A stretch of 64,000 bases of DNA from Longispora fulva (GCF_015751905.1 NZ_JADOUF010000001.1:2666001-2730000), one strand, 5' to 3'. Positions 1-8,346 are shown, counted from the stretch's first letter. The notes: generated by a model not told the origin, from the sequence alone. Made by a program: numbers and translations.

Positions 1-110
1 GGAACGGCAGCAACCAGCGGTCGTCGTGCTCGACGAGGGCGGTCGGTTCGATCATCGGGATAGCCTGACACGTAGGGCTGGGTAAGTTGCGACGGCTGCG
101 GAATCCGAGC

Positions 111-1515
111 TCACTCGAAGTGTCGTTCTGCGGCGGTTTCGAGGTGTTGTCGGGCGGCGTGGGCGTAGCGGATCGCGGTCTTGGGGTCCAGGCCGAACAC
201 GGCGGGCCAGGTGCAGCGGGTCGGCGCCGACGGTGAGGGCTTCGTCGAGTTGCCGGTCGACGCGGAGTTGTTCGAGGGTCGCGGTCTGGCCGCGGAGGGA
301 CTTCTTGGCCCAGAAGGTGCTGACCGGGCCGATCTCCACGGCGGTGTGCTGGTTGATGAGTAGGTGAGGGTTGGCGGTGTTCGGCCAGCGGGCGCGGCGA
401 TGATCCAGCCAGTCGAGGAGGGCCTGGGGGTGAACTCGTCAATCGGGCGGAGGCGTCCGGCGATGATCAGCCTCCGGTTGCCGAGGTCGACGTCGTCGAG
501 GAGCAGTTGGGCAACCTGCTTGTTGCGACCGGCATGGACGCGGCCAGGACGAGGATCAGCCGGGCGGCCGGGGTGGTTGCCGATGCGACGGCGCGTTCGA
601 TGTCGGCGGTCCGGAGTTGCTGGATGACGCCGTAGGCGTGTTCGCCGACCTTGATGCCCCGGGTCGTGTTACGGAAGATCAGGTTGTTCTTCCTGCAGAA
701 GGAGAACAGTGACTGCAGGGACACCAGCACGTTTCTCCTGGTGGAGCCGTTCCTGTCCTCGATCGCGGCGAGGATGTCGTCACGGGTCACCTCGCGTAGG
801 TGCCCATAGCGGATCGACCAGTCCAGCAGGATTGGCCTGATGTTGTTCATGTGGTTGTAGGTGGTGAACGGAGCCCGGGGCTTGGCGCGCGGTCCGCCGT
901 CGTGCAGCGTCCGCAGCCAGGTCCCGGTGTCGCCGGCGACGCCGGATGCCAGACCGGTGAGTTTGCGCTCCAGCCAACCGTCGAACGCCCGTGGCCGGTC
1001 GTCGACCAGGACGCCCATTTCGGCGAGAACCTCGGCGACCCGTTGGATCGGAACGGTCGCCCGGTTCAGGCCGGCCAGGAGGTCGGAGTAGAAGACCTGG
1101 TCGCCGTCGACGTGTCCGGACAGCACGATGACGAGGCCGCGGCGGGCTGTGTCGTGAACGATTCGTGGCCATCCCCGCCCCTCGCCGAATCGGTGGGCAA
1201 CATGGGTGGCCCAGGCCAGCCACGGATTGGCCGGATCAGCGGGGCCCTTTCGTCGAACCGGGAGAAGTCGCGGCGGATCCCATCGACGAGCAACGGCTGG
1301 ACCCAGCGGGACGCCGGCCGCGAGACGACCGGAGGGGGCTGCTTGCGGGGCCTTCCTCGACGGCCGTATCCCTTGCCTGGCCCGATCGTCGCAGCACCAC
1401 GCTGGGAGTGCAGGTTCGCCAGGAACAACTGATGATGGGCGCCGACGCCCTCGAGGAAGTGGACTGCGGTGGCCCTTCCACCGGTCTTGCCGCTGGTGCG
1501 AGCGGCACCATGCGC
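111..1515 (-). pseudogene. Broken tyrosine recombinase/integrase
   Basis: Several reading frames together spell one actinobacterial site-specific integrase. The N-terminal part (SQRGAATIGPGKGY) lies in one frame. The core-binding part (HMNNIRPILLDWSIRYGHLR, then SLQSLFSFCRKNNLIFRN) lies in a second. The C-terminal part (FWAKKSLRGQTATLEQLRVD) lies in a third, and the true tail ETAAERHFE ends at a TGA in yet another frame. At least three frameshifts are therefore needed, so the gene is dead as read. The family would cut and rejoin DNA in an integrative element. It lies directly behind a second broken recombinase, which suggests a decayed recombinase array or the edge of an old element. Exact breakpoints are approximate. 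Confidence 0.75.
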
Positions 1516-1830
1516 TCGCGCGCCCCAGAGCCCCGGGCGCCCTTGCCGGCTCGGACGTGCAGTTTCCCGAACCGGCCGAGGTCCCACTTGATGTCGGCGA
1601 GGTCGGGGCGAACTTGCGGCAGGTCACCAGGTCACCCCGCCAGCCGGCGAACAGCACCTCGACCTGCGGCGCTGACGGCGGGATTCGCAGCGCGGCGTCG
1701 CGCTGGCCCCAGGGCCGGTTGAGCTCGTCGATCGGGCACTCGACGATCCGTCCGGTCAGCTGGTGAATCTCGACCTTGTGCCGCAACTCCAGGAACAGGA
1801 AGTACGTCTTCAGCGCCTGCGCCCGGGCCA
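1495..1830 (-). pseudogene. N-terminal fragment of a second tyrosine recombinase
   Basis: The stretch beginning ALKTYFLFLELRHKVEIHQL and continuing through LRIPPSAPQVEVLFAGWRG matches the N-terminal SAM-like domain and start of the catalytic region of a common actinobacterial integrase. After CRKFAP the frame shifts, and a short piece (GARERMVPL) is visible in the next frame before similarity ends. The catalytic Arg-His-Arg-Tyr set is missing. Its position upstream of the other broken integrase, on the same strand, recalls the tandem recombinase pairs of some actinobacterial mobile elements. That comparison is inference. Confidence 0.65.
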
Positions 1831-1934
1831 GCCGGGTGCCCTTCGCCGCTGTGCGCGCGCCCCGCCAAGGGCAGGGCGCCGGCGGGCGCCGCTCGCTGGC
1901 CTGCAACAAACAGCGGCGCTCGCACACCAACGCC

Positions 1935-2282
1935 ACGCCTGCCTATCGCCGGGAAACCCACATCAGCGGTAATGCGGAGGCCAAGCGCCCCCGCCCCGAT
2001 CAATACGGCCAGCAGTCCATGTTCCGTGATTCCGGAAATCAGCGCCGCGCCTTCCGCCACGACAATGATCTGCCGCGCGACATTTTTCCAAATGCATTGC
2101 GTGGACGTAACGTCGGCCCTGAGAGCGAATACTGCAAGGCCGTCGGAGACGAGCCGAATAGCAACCGCCAGCCCGGACGCGGCGACCAAGACCCAGCCTC
2201 CGACCTCCAGTGCGTGACCTGCGAGGACTCCCCCGTCCACGAGCAAGCCGATACTGCGCAATACGGACAGAGCGATCGGCAA
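1935..2282 (-). CDS. Putative small membrane protein, C-terminus lost
   Basis: About 116 residues look like a natural membrane protein: several hydrophobic segments (for example VGGWVLVAASGLAVAIRLV and LISGITEHGLLAVLIGAGAL) separated by short polar loops. The reading frame then runs on into low-complexity Arg/Ala/Gly sequence that overlaps the recombinase remnant. The original C-terminus has probably been replaced by the junction with that remnant. Family not recognised. It is divergent from the DUF3800 fragment, with only 35 bases between the two starts, so one or both starts may be wrong. I cannot say whether it is expressed. Confidence 0.35.
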
Positions 2283-2317
2283 ACCCGGTCTAGCCTCAGA
2301 AGGTATGAGGCGGAGAG

Positions 2318-3043
2318 ATGAAGTGGAAGCCGCCGAAGAACACCACCCAAGCCGCCGCCAGCGGTGACACGATCACCCGGCTGCGCGTCGGGATGCTCGA
2401 CGCGGCCCACCAACTCGGTGTCAAAAGCACCGTTGTGGTCTGGAGCCGGGGCCTGCTCGACTGGTCCGAGGAGCGCATCCAGCCAGAGATCCTCAGGTGG
2501 CTCTACGAGCGGATCGAGATGCTCCTGGAGGAACAGCGGGAGAACGGGATCGCCATGGCCGACCGACCCGGCGGCGGCAACGCCGCACACGGGGCGTGGA
2601 TGGCCAGAGCCCTGACCCTGACCCAATCCGGCACCCAGTACGTCCAGGCCAACCGGGTGCTCACGCCCATCGTGACCGCCCCGTCGAACCTGCTCGCGGA
2701 ATTCCAGCTCGCCGACTTGGTCACCGCAGCCACCACCCAGGCCATCGCAGGCCGCGACAACGGCCTGAAGCTCGTGCCGCACCTGAAGAACCTGGCCCGC
2801 ACCAGCTACTACGGCACCATCGGCGGGGCCGGGCTGGTGCTGTGGCCCAGGCCCGCGATGCTCGACCTGCACTACTGGGTGTTCGGCGAGCGCGTCTACG
2901 TCCAGGGCGGAGCCCAGACCACCCTCGGCCCGACGGGCGACCCGTTCTCGCCCCCGGGGCGCCCGTTTCAGAACGACGACGGGATCCCGCCGTCTCCCCC
3001 GGCCCTCGACACAGCCACAGCCACAGCCATGATCACGTCATGA
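2318..3043 (+). CDS. DUF3800-like protein, N-terminally truncated
   Basis: The 241-residue product matches the middle and C-terminal half of DUF3800 proteins. It has a region like STVVVWSRGLLDWSEERIQP, then the typical segment LAEFQLADLVTAATTQAIAG followed by LARTSYYGTIGGAGLVLWP. The Tyr-x-Asp-Glu-Ser motif that normally opens these proteins is missing, so the gene probably lost its first third or was re-started. DUF3800 proteins are RNase H-fold candidates often found near mobile and defence genes; their biochemical role is unsettled. It sits between integrase remnants and a toxin-antitoxin operon, which fits an accessory origin. The last 30 residues are Pro/Thr/Ala-rich tail. Confidence 0.55.
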   Translation: MKWKPPKNTTQAAASGDTITRLRVGMLDAAHQLGVKSTVVVWSRGLLDWSEERIQPEILRWLYERIEMLLEEQRENGIAMADRPGGGNAAHGAWMARALTLTQSGTQYVQANRVLTPIVTAPSNLLAEFQLADLVTAATTQAIAGRDNGLKLVPHLKNLARTSYYGTIGGAGLVLWPRPAMLDLHYWVFGERVYVQGGAQTTLGPTGDPFSPPGRPFQNDDGIPPSPPALDTATATAMITS

Positions 3044-3148
3044 GCTCTCGTGGAGTGCCGGCGCTGATTGGTCAGTCCGATGCTGCGTCAGGCCCGTTCC
3101 GTTCGCGGCGGTCGGCCGCGCCGAGCTCGTCGCCCACGTCCCCGCGAG

Positions 3149-3505
3149 TCAGGCAGGCCGGGTGACCAGCACGCCGGCGGTCACGGTCGAGGTCAGAAAC
3201 CCAAGACGGTCGGCGAGATCCTGCACCTTCGGCGCGGCGCACCGCAGGTGCTCCTCCAGTGAGATCGCTACGCGCACCCACCGCCCCAGCAGGTCGATCT
3301 GGTCCGGCTCGATCTCCAGGGCCCCGCCCAACTTGACGGCCGTGCCGAGTGCGCCGGCCATGCGCTCCAACACCCGCACGACTCCGGCGAGCCAGTCCAC
3401 GAAGCCCGCCTCTGTCAGCTCACCAGCGGGCACCGGCACACCAGCGGCACGCAGCACCCGGCCGAACTCAGGCCAGTCCAGATCGTGACCATGTTCGGAT
3501 GACAT
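3149..3505 (-). CDS. Hypothetical protein
   Basis: A 118-residue protein that begins MSSEHGHDLDWPEFGRVLRA when the internal ATG is taken. An earlier in-frame ATG would add 32 residues of Arg/Pro-rich sequence that looks unnatural. The product is mostly helical in character (GFVDWLAGVVRVLERMAGAL; WVRVAISLEEHLRC) with no signal peptide or membrane segment. I recognise no family. It stands alone on the minus strand, divergent from the toxin-antitoxin operon, and no clear ribosome binding site precedes the chosen start. Confidence 0.45.
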   Translation of the reverse strand: MSSEHGHDLDWPEFGRVLRAAGVPVPAGELTEAGFVDWLAGVVRVLERMAGALGTAVKLGGALEIEPDQIDLLGRWVRVAISLEEHLRCAAPKVQDLADRLGFLTSTVTAGVLVTRPA

Positions 3506-3714
3506 GGGCACTAGTGTCTCAATTAGGTCGATACGCGGGCGTCGCGGGCCCTGATCCACGTGTGCAGCACAGCTCGAACGACCTCCTGGGCCAGTAGTCA
3601 TGAAGACCCGTTATGGCTACGTCGAGCCCGAAGTCCGAAACGGTGGCCCAGGCGGCGTTTCAGACGGTGAACCAGACGGCGTCACGGACGGCGCAGCGGA
3701 GTAGGATCTGGGCC

Positions 3715-3987
3715 ATGACAATGACGACTTCGGTGACGGTGAAACTGCCGAGCCAGATGGTCGCGGCGGCCCGACGTTGGGCCGAGCGCGACGGGACCAA
3801 CGTGTCCGCGATGACCGGCCACGCCCTGGAGGAACTGATCACCCGGCTTGAATTCGCCGAGCACGCCGAGATGCTGCGCGCGGCCGACGCCGCCGACCCC
3901 GACCGGCTCCGCCGGCGTGCCGCCGCCATGGGCCGGGGCCTGGCGGCATGGAAGGCCGACCGCGAGCTGGGAACCGACGCGGAGTGA
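3715..3987 (+). CDS. Ribbon-helix-helix antitoxin
   Basis: A 90-residue protein starting MTMTTSVTVKLPSQMVAAAR. Its first 45 residues fit a ribbon-helix-helix DNA-binding unit: a beta strand TSVTVKLP, then two helices including NVSAMTGHALEELI. The rest is an acidic/Arg-rich helical tail, as in antitoxins that wrap their toxin. An upstream in-frame ATG exists, but the AGGA eight bases before this start supports the shorter form. The stop overlaps the next gene's GTG in GTGA, so the pair is translationally coupled. Antitoxins of this kind usually bind their own promoter together with the toxin; no operator was identified. Confidence 0.7.
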   Translation: MTMTTSVTVKLPSQMVAAARRWAERDGTNVSAMTGHALEELITRLEFAEHAEMLRAADAADPDRLRRRAAAMGRGLAAWKADRELGTDAE

Positions 3988-4343
3988 ACCAGCCTGCCAT
4001 CCCCCCGCAGTCCAGCCGGCCCTACCAGGGTGAGGTCCGCGTGTCCGACCCGTCGCCGCTGACCGGTGAGCGCGAGCTCTACGTCGTGGCGTCGTCGGAC
4101 CTGTACAACGAGGCCGGCGGCCCGACCGTGCTCGTCGCCGAGATCGAGGTCGGCACCCGGCTCCGGGCCACCCCGCTGAAGACCGCGATCGAGACCCCGT
4201 GGGGCGTCGTGCTCTGCGACCGGCTCACCTGGCTGCCGGTCGAGTACGCGGGCGAGCACTTCGGCCAGCTCGCCCCCGATGAAATCACCGACCTGATCGA
4301 AGGATCCTGCCGGGTCATCCGCGGGGCCCGGCCGGTCGGCTAA
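3984..4343 (+). CDS. MazF/PemK-like toxin
   Basis: A 119-residue protein starting at a GTG that overlaps the antitoxin stop. It has the strand pattern of MazF-type endoribonucleases: GEVRVSDP near residue 15, then ELYVVASSDLYN, then PTVLVAEIEV and PWGVVLCDRLTWLPVEY, and a final helix APDEITDLIEGSCRVI. MazF proteins cut mRNA and are neutralised by the upstream partner. Similarity is clear in pattern but weak in detail, so a related CcdB/MazF-fold toxin is the fair alternative. The following TIGR02391 gene begins two bases after its stop, so all three genes share a transcript. Confidence 0.6.
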   Translation: MNQPAIPPQSSRPYQGEVRVSDPSPLTGERELYVVASSDLYNEAGGPTVLVAEIEVGTRLRATPLKTAIETPWGVVLCDRLTWLPVEYAGEHFGQLAPDEITDLIEGSCRVIRGARPVG

Positions 4344-4345
4344 AC

Positions 4346-5077
4346 ATGGACACCGACTGGGCACTGACGGAGCTGAACAACTTCCTGCGCCTGACCGAGT
4401 TGTACTACCCGCCCGATCCACCCGGGATGATCATCATGACTTCCCATCTCAGCAACCGCGGCGAGGACGCCGACATCCTGGCTTCGGCACAGGTCGTGGA
4501 GCAACTTTTTGACCGCGTGATCAAAGACTGGCGGCACGTCGTGCCCAGCGAAGACAACACCCAGGTCAACCGGTGGTGCCAGCACCGGGAGACAGCCGAG
4601 CGGGTAAAGGCCGTCCTGCTCCGCCAGGACGAGGTGCGCGAAAAGCTCGGAGACAACGCGCCCGAGCTCAACGCCGCGCATCTTCACCCGTGGATCTGGG
4701 ACGGCGCCCGGTCGCTGTGGCAGAGCGGCCACTATCGCGAAGCGGTCCGCGCCGCTGCGGTGATGCTCAACGCCGAGACCCAGAACAAGGCCGGCCGCCG
4801 GGACGTCTCGGAGACGGACCTGTTCAAACAGATCTTCACCACCGACGACCCACAACCCGGAAAGCCCCGGTTGCGCTTGATGGTCAACGACGGCTCCAGG
4901 ACGTTCACCAGCCTGCACCGAGGCATCATGGCCTACGCGGAAGGCTGCTTCGCCGCGATCCGCAACCCGTCGAGCCACACCGTCCAGGACGAACTCCCAG
5001 AAGACCACGGTCTGGAACAACTCGCGGCTTTCAGCGTCCTGGCTCGATGGGTCGACACCGCCACTGTGCTGCGCTAA
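4346..5077 (+). CDS. TIGR02391 (Ymh-like) family protein
   Basis: A 243-residue soluble protein. The C-terminal half matches the TIGR02391/Hypoth_Ymh domain: HLHPWIWDGARSLWQSGHYR, then VRAAAVMLN, then FTSLHRGIMAYAEGCFAAIR ending in RNPSSH. The Arg-Asn-x4-His spacing resembles the HEPN-type RNase motif found in abortive-infection proteins. The N-terminal half is family-specific helical sequence. It follows the toxin by two bases and ends just before a strong hairpin, so it is the last gene of the toxin-antitoxin operon. A role as a third defence component is inference; the family's activity is not well established. Confidence 0.75.
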   Translation: MDTDWALTELNNFLRLTELYYPPDPPGMIIMTSHLSNRGEDADILASAQVVEQLFDRVIKDWRHVVPSEDNTQVNRWCQHRETAERVKAVLLRQDEVREKLGDNAPELNAAHLHPWIWDGARSLWQSGHYREAVRAAAVMLNAETQNKAGRRDVSETDLFKQIFTTDDPQPGKPRLRLMVNDGSRTFTSLHRGIMAYAEGCFAAIRNPSSHTVQDELPEDHGLEQLAAFSVLARWVDTATVLR

Positions 5078-5085
5078 TCGGGGCA

Positions 5086-5122
5086 GAGGAAGGGCCGCAT
5101 GCACTGGGTGCGGCCCTTCCTC
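5086..5122. terminator. Bidirectional hairpin terminator
   Basis: A perfect 14-bp stem (GAGGAAGGGCCGCA and its complement) closes a 9-base loop. It lies 8 bases after the TIGR02391 stop and immediately beyond the stop of the convergent HEPN-like gene. It carries no T-run, as is common in high-GC actinomycetes, and could serve both strands. Confidence 0.8.
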
Positions 5123-5123
5123 G

Positions 5124-5327
5124 TCAATGCAGCCGCAGCACCGCCGTGACCACTCGCGCCACGCACTCCACCGCCGCCTTCGCCTCCGCCTCCACAGGAG
5201 TGGGAGCGTGGCCCTTGTGGATCGCGCGGTTTCTCACCTGCACCACATCGTCGTCGATCTCCTTCCTGGTGAGGCCGGCAGGAATTCCGTTCGCTGTGTG
5301 CAGGAACATCAGGATCCCGCCGAGCAT
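5124..5327 (-). CDS. HEPN-domain fragment
   Basis: A 67-residue product whose centre reads VRNRAIHKGHAPTPVEAEAK. RNRAIH is the Arg-x4-His motif of HEPN ribonucleases, and the following His-Lys-Gly and Pro-Thr positions are typical of the same domain. Full HEPN domains are about 110-130 residues, so this looks like a C-terminal half. It lies 27 bases after the regulator-like gene on the same strand and stops at the shared terminator. It may be a remnant, or the tail of a protein whose start was lost. Confidence 0.5.
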   Translation of the reverse strand: MLGGILMFLHTANGIPAGLTRKEIDDDVVQVRNRAIHKGHAPTPVEAEAKAAVECVARVVTAVLRLH

Positions 5328-5354
5328 GCGAACCTGGGTGCCGACGTAGGCCGG

Positions 5355-6266
5355 CTACCAGTCCAGTCGGATGCCGTAGACCCCTGGGCGGGCGTCAGTG
5401 ACCGCGATGCACACGCTGGGGATGTCGTCGGGCAGCAGTTCGCGGAGTTCCTCCTCGGGGGCGGACGCCGTGGCCTGGTGGAACGCCACGCACCGGGCCG
5501 GCACCGCTCCCGGGGCGAAGCTGATGTGCAGGGTGTACAAGGGTAGGAGTTCGAGCACGACCTGCCCCAACCGCGTCTCAGGCCCCATGTCCGTCGGCGG
5601 CACGACGGTGTATTCGATCATCGTCGTCTCCCCCTCGGCCAACGGCCGGCCGAACAGCAGCTCCGCGCTGAACTGGCCCGTTGCCGGGTCCCACCGCACC
5701 CCGCCGCGTCGGCAGCCCGCCAGGTCCACCAGCCGGGGCGGCCCGGAAACCGGCTTCTCGGGGCACCACGCCATGACCTTCCGGGTCACCCCGTCGGCCA
5801 GGGACCGCAGAGTCATGCGCACCCGTCCCTGTCGGACGGACCCGTTCGCGCCGATCGTGACGTGGTTGTCGATGCTCAACGGCCGCAGGACCGACCGGAC
5901 CGGCATCTCGAAGTCCTCGACCACATCGACGATGGACGGCCACAGGCCCAGATCCATGTTCCGGCTCCTGGGGCCGCGGCTACGCACCCGGGGAGAGCGG
6001 AGCAGCCCGACCAGGGCCCCGGGCGGCAGCCGCAGCAGCTCCTCCAGGACGGCGACTCCGTGCAGCGACCCCTCCCGCTCGGGTTGGGATCGGCCGGTGC
6101 TCCAGTAGCTCAGCGTGGCCGTGCTGATCTTGATGCCGCGCTCGGCGAGCCGGCACTGCAGCCGGCCCAGGCCCAGGCCCGGGCGCTGGACGGCCAGCGA
6201 CAACGCCAGGTGGAACGGGCCGTCCGACAGCGCCCGGTCAAGTTCGGTCTCGAGATCGGAACCCAC
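5355..6266 (-). CDS. Putative transcriptional regulator with degenerate HTH region
   Basis: A 303-residue protein. I chose the GTG at the high end because an AGGGGGG tract lies six bases upstream; the longer form would add Arg/Pro-rich sequence. Residues about 10-75 (LSLAVQRPGLGLGRLQCRLA through SYWSTGRSQPER) have the spacing of an XRE/Cro helix-turn-helix region, in which ISTATLSYWSTGRSQP would hold the recognition helix. The remaining part is beta-rich (HVTIGANGSVRQGRVRMTLR, TMIEYTVVPP) and may sense a ligand. I know this only as a conserved actinobacterial hypothetical type. The HEPN fragment follows in the same direction. Confidence 0.55.
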   Translation of the reverse strand: MGSDLETELDRALSDGPFHLALSLAVQRPGLGLGRLQCRLAERGIKISTATLSYWSTGRSQPEREGSLHGVAVLEELLRLPPGALVGLLRSPRVRSRGPRSRNMDLGLWPSIVDVVEDFEMPVRSVLRPLSIDNHVTIGANGSVRQGRVRMTLRSLADGVTRKVMAWCPEKPVSGPPRLVDLAGCRRGGVRWDPATGQFSAELLFGRPLAEGETTMIEYTVVPPTDMGPETRLGQVVLELLPLYTLHISFAPGAVPARCVAFHQATASAPEEELRELLPDDIPSVCIAVTDARPGVYGIRLDW

Positions 6267-6664
6267 GTCAACCCCCCTGCGGGCCGTACGACTGGTGCAC
6301 GGAGTGTATGTGCTGGATCCGGCCGGGTAAACGGACAACCCGGTAGGACCGCGAGGAGGAGGTTTCCTGCGAAGGGGCGTCCTTCCACGGCCATCATGTA
6401 CGGGGCTCCGTGGACAACCGCCGGACACGCTTCGCGCCAAGCGAAGGTCCACATCGTCACGTGGCGTCAGCTAACGGGACATGAAGGTTCCCTCAACGCA
6501 GCCTCAAACCGGTTAACAGCTATTAACTGCTAAGCCAGGGTCGGCGCCTCCTCGGCGTGCCGGAAAGGCGAGAACCCACCTCGAAACAGTCCGCCACCAC
6601 CGAACCCCCAACCGGACTCGATAGTCGCGAGCCCATCATCCTGTTCGACACTTAAATAGGAATT
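6267..6664. other. Non-coding stretch upstream of the regulator-like gene
   Basis: It contains the leader of the minus-strand regulator gene. Open frames here are Arg/Pro-rich and carry no recognisable protein features. Base composition drops in the last 150 bases, where AT-rich words such as TTAACAGCTATTAACTG occur. I see no RNA gene or clear repeat. Confidence 0.4.
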
Positions 6665-6910
6665 CGTCAGCTTGGCGGGGTGTCGGTGTCCACCGCGGGC
6701 GGCACCCGGCAGATCAGCAAGGACGGGCACCTGGTGCTCAACGGCGACGCCTACCTGCTGCCGTGGAGCCAGAGCGCGGAAACCAAGCGGTACCGCTGGA
6801 ACGCGGCCTCGGCGAGCACCACTTGGACGCTGCCGACGTCGTGGGGCAGCCGGGCGTCGGTGAAGCCGTACCAGCTGACCGACACCGGCAAGCACACTCA
6901 GGCCGGTCGG
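6665..6910 (+). pseudogene. Fragment of endo-alpha-N-acetylgalactosaminidase (GH101)
   Basis: The open frame contains DGHLVLNGDAYLLPWSQ, then KRYRWNAASASTTWTLPTSW, then VKPYQLTDTGKH. This order of a Leu-Pro-Trp segment, Tyr-x-Trp-Asn and a Tyr-x-Leu-Thr-Asp-x-Gly segment is typical of the non-catalytic C-terminal region of GH101 enzymes, which release O-linked glycans from mucin-type proteins. Real members exceed 1000 residues; here only about 75 remain, with no start and no downstream continuation. It is a relic, and nothing nearby belongs to the same pathway apart from the unrelated alpha-galactosidase 4 kb away. Confidence 0.55.
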
Positions 6911-7427
6911 TGGCGGGCGGCGCTGCGGGCGTTCGGCCGACGCCACCAGGCGGCCGCTGACACCCGACCGGTAGCCGCGCGCGCAGCCCCGACTCGTCGC
7001 CAGGCTCGCTACGATGCCGTTTGGCCTATGGACAGCCCGAGGCCCCTGGTCGCGGGCGATGCCGGCTATCTCCGGTGTTGCACCTGACGTCCCGGACGGC
7101 AGGTCTGCGACAGTGGGCGCGGATCCCTTTGAAGGTAACCATCCACGCCGCCAGCACCAGGATGACCGGGCGAGCGAGGTCGATTTAGCTTAACCGGGCG
7201 CGTGCCCGACACCTTTCCCGGAACAGCCCGACACCTTTCCCGGAACAGTTAGTCACCAGGTGAATCAATGTTTGGAGCAGCGCCTTCAAGTTCTGGCCTT
7301 ACAATTGCCTGAGCAGCTATTTCTGCCACGCTGAACTATCTCCTCACTGGCGCATATACCCCCGGCGAGCCGGATTCGACTTCAGACGGTGTCGGACGGC
7401 TTCTGGAAACCAGGAAGGAAGAAGACG
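6911..7427. other. Non-coding stretch with a tandem repeat
   Basis: No convincing gene. It carries the 44-bp tandem direct repeat listed separately, and it leads into the ribosome binding site of the DUF1059-like gene. The Arg/Ala-rich reading frame over its first 170 bases is a continuation of the GH101 relic frame and looks non-coding. Confidence 0.4.
7204..7247. repeat. Two perfect tandem copies of a 22-bp unit
   Basis: The unit GCCCGACACCTTTCCCGGAA plus CA occurs twice with no gap. Its reverse complement begins TGTTCCGGGAAAGGTGTCGG, and TGT/ACA ends are common at transposon termini. It may be the leftover of two abutting element ends. No transposase lies beside it. Confidence 0.8.
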
Positions 7428-7607
7428 ATGAAAGAGTACAAGTACGTCTGTGAAGATGATGACAGTCTCATCGCGTCTGACAATGAAGAGGAGTTCCGGA
7501 AGATCCTGGAGGACCACCTCCGTAAGCATGATATGACCGGGGTGACGCTGAACGAAGCAGCTGAGAAGGTTCTGGCCAAGGTCAGGGAAGGCATGAAGAT
7601 GGCATGA
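7428..7607 (+). CDS. DUF1059-like small protein
   Basis: A 59-residue acidic protein, MKEYKYVCEDDDSLIASDNE onward, ending VLAKVREGMKMA. The layout matches small DUF1059 proteins: a short strand with one Cys near the start, an acidic helix EEEFRKILEDHLRKH, and a basic end. The usual Cys-x2-Cys is reduced to a single Cys here. The ATG at this position follows an AGGAAGGAAG ribosome binding site. No function is known for the family. It stands alone, and the proposed minus-strand gene beyond it overlaps its last 26 bases. Confidence 0.6.
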   Translation: MKEYKYVCEDDDSLIASDNEEEFRKILEDHLRKHDMTGVTLNEAAEKVLAKVREGMKMA

Positions 7608-7821
7608 CCCGCATGGCACGACGTTCTGCGGGACGGGTTGCATCGAGCAGGTCGTTCCCGCGGAACATGGCCTCGTCCGAGGCGCAAGCGGAGAGAGCCA
7701 TCAGCATCGTGGCCGCGCCGACATGGAGGCCTTCGGGCTCCGACAACGCCGCGTGGAGCACTTCTGACACCGCTTCGGTCCCCTGTGCGTTCAGCTGATG
7801 CTCTGCGGCGTATTCAAGCAT
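7582..7821 (-). CDS. Possible small hypothetical protein
   Basis: The 79-residue product reads like a natural soluble protein for its first 65 residues (MLEYAAEHQLNAQGTEAVSE, then HVGAATMLMALSACASDEAM). It overlaps the tail of the DUF1059-like gene on the opposite strand, and its start lies only 11 bases from the proposed start of the divergent membrane protein. No family recognised. One of the three calls in this crowded area is probably wrong. Confidence 0.3.
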   Translation of the reverse strand: MLEYAAEHQLNAQGTEAVSEVLHAALSEPEGLHVGAATMLMALSACASDEAMFRGNDLLDATRPAERRAMRVMPSSCLP

Positions 7822-7832
7822 GGGCAGACGCG

Positions 7833-8264
7833 GTGACCGACGTCAGCGCGTTGCTCGCTTCCTTGCTTGCCCGCCCGATCGGGGCGGTCACCCATGACGA
7901 CCCGAAGACGGTCCGAGGCTGGGTCGCGAACAAGCAGGACAACAACACAGCAATGTCCCTGGGCAACCTCGCCCGCGGCATCGCCTGGGCAATACTGCTC
8001 CCAGCTCCTCTGGCTGTGGACTCCATCCTGATGTTGTTCTACAAGCTTGAAGTCACCGGGCCGTTCGACGGGCTGATACTCGGCCTCATCATCCTCATGA
8101 TGATGCTGTACCTGATCAGAGCCTCGTTTGCGCACTACATGACGGACGAACAGATGGACAACGCTGGCCCGATCCGGCGCCTCCTGATGCGGCCCGGTCA
8201 TGTGGATCTGCCGTTCGGCGTGACGGTGATCGGCGGACTCTGGATACTTGCCATCTGGAGTTGA
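7833..8264 (+). CDS. Hypothetical membrane protein
   Basis: About 143 residues from a GTG (VTDVSALLASLLARPIGAV). Two hydrophobic stretches are visible: a weak one near residue 60 (AWAILLPAPLAVDSILMLF) and a strong one near residue 85 (DGLILGLIILMMMLYLIRAS). A third segment, VTVIGGLWILAIWS, closes the protein. Family not recognised. No ribosome binding site is evident before the GTG, and in-frame sequence continues upstream without similarity to anything, so the true start is uncertain. Confidence 0.45.
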   Translation: MTDVSALLASLLARPIGAVTHDDPKTVRGWVANKQDNNTAMSLGNLARGIAWAILLPAPLAVDSILMLFYKLEVTGPFDGLILGLIILMMMLYLIRASFAHYMTDEQMDNAGPIRRLLMRPGHVDLPFGVTVIGGLWILAIWS

Positions 8265-8346
8265 GGCGGCGACATCATGTGGTGCGGCGCCGGCTTGGTC
8301 ATCAGCGGCCTGTTCACCGATCAGTGATCATGGAAGGATCAGGAAA

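Noticed and set aside
2039-2872. Long minus-strand frame opposite the DUF3800 gene
   Set aside because: It is antisense to a better gene, rich in Gly and Val with no domain, and is a GC-rich shadow.
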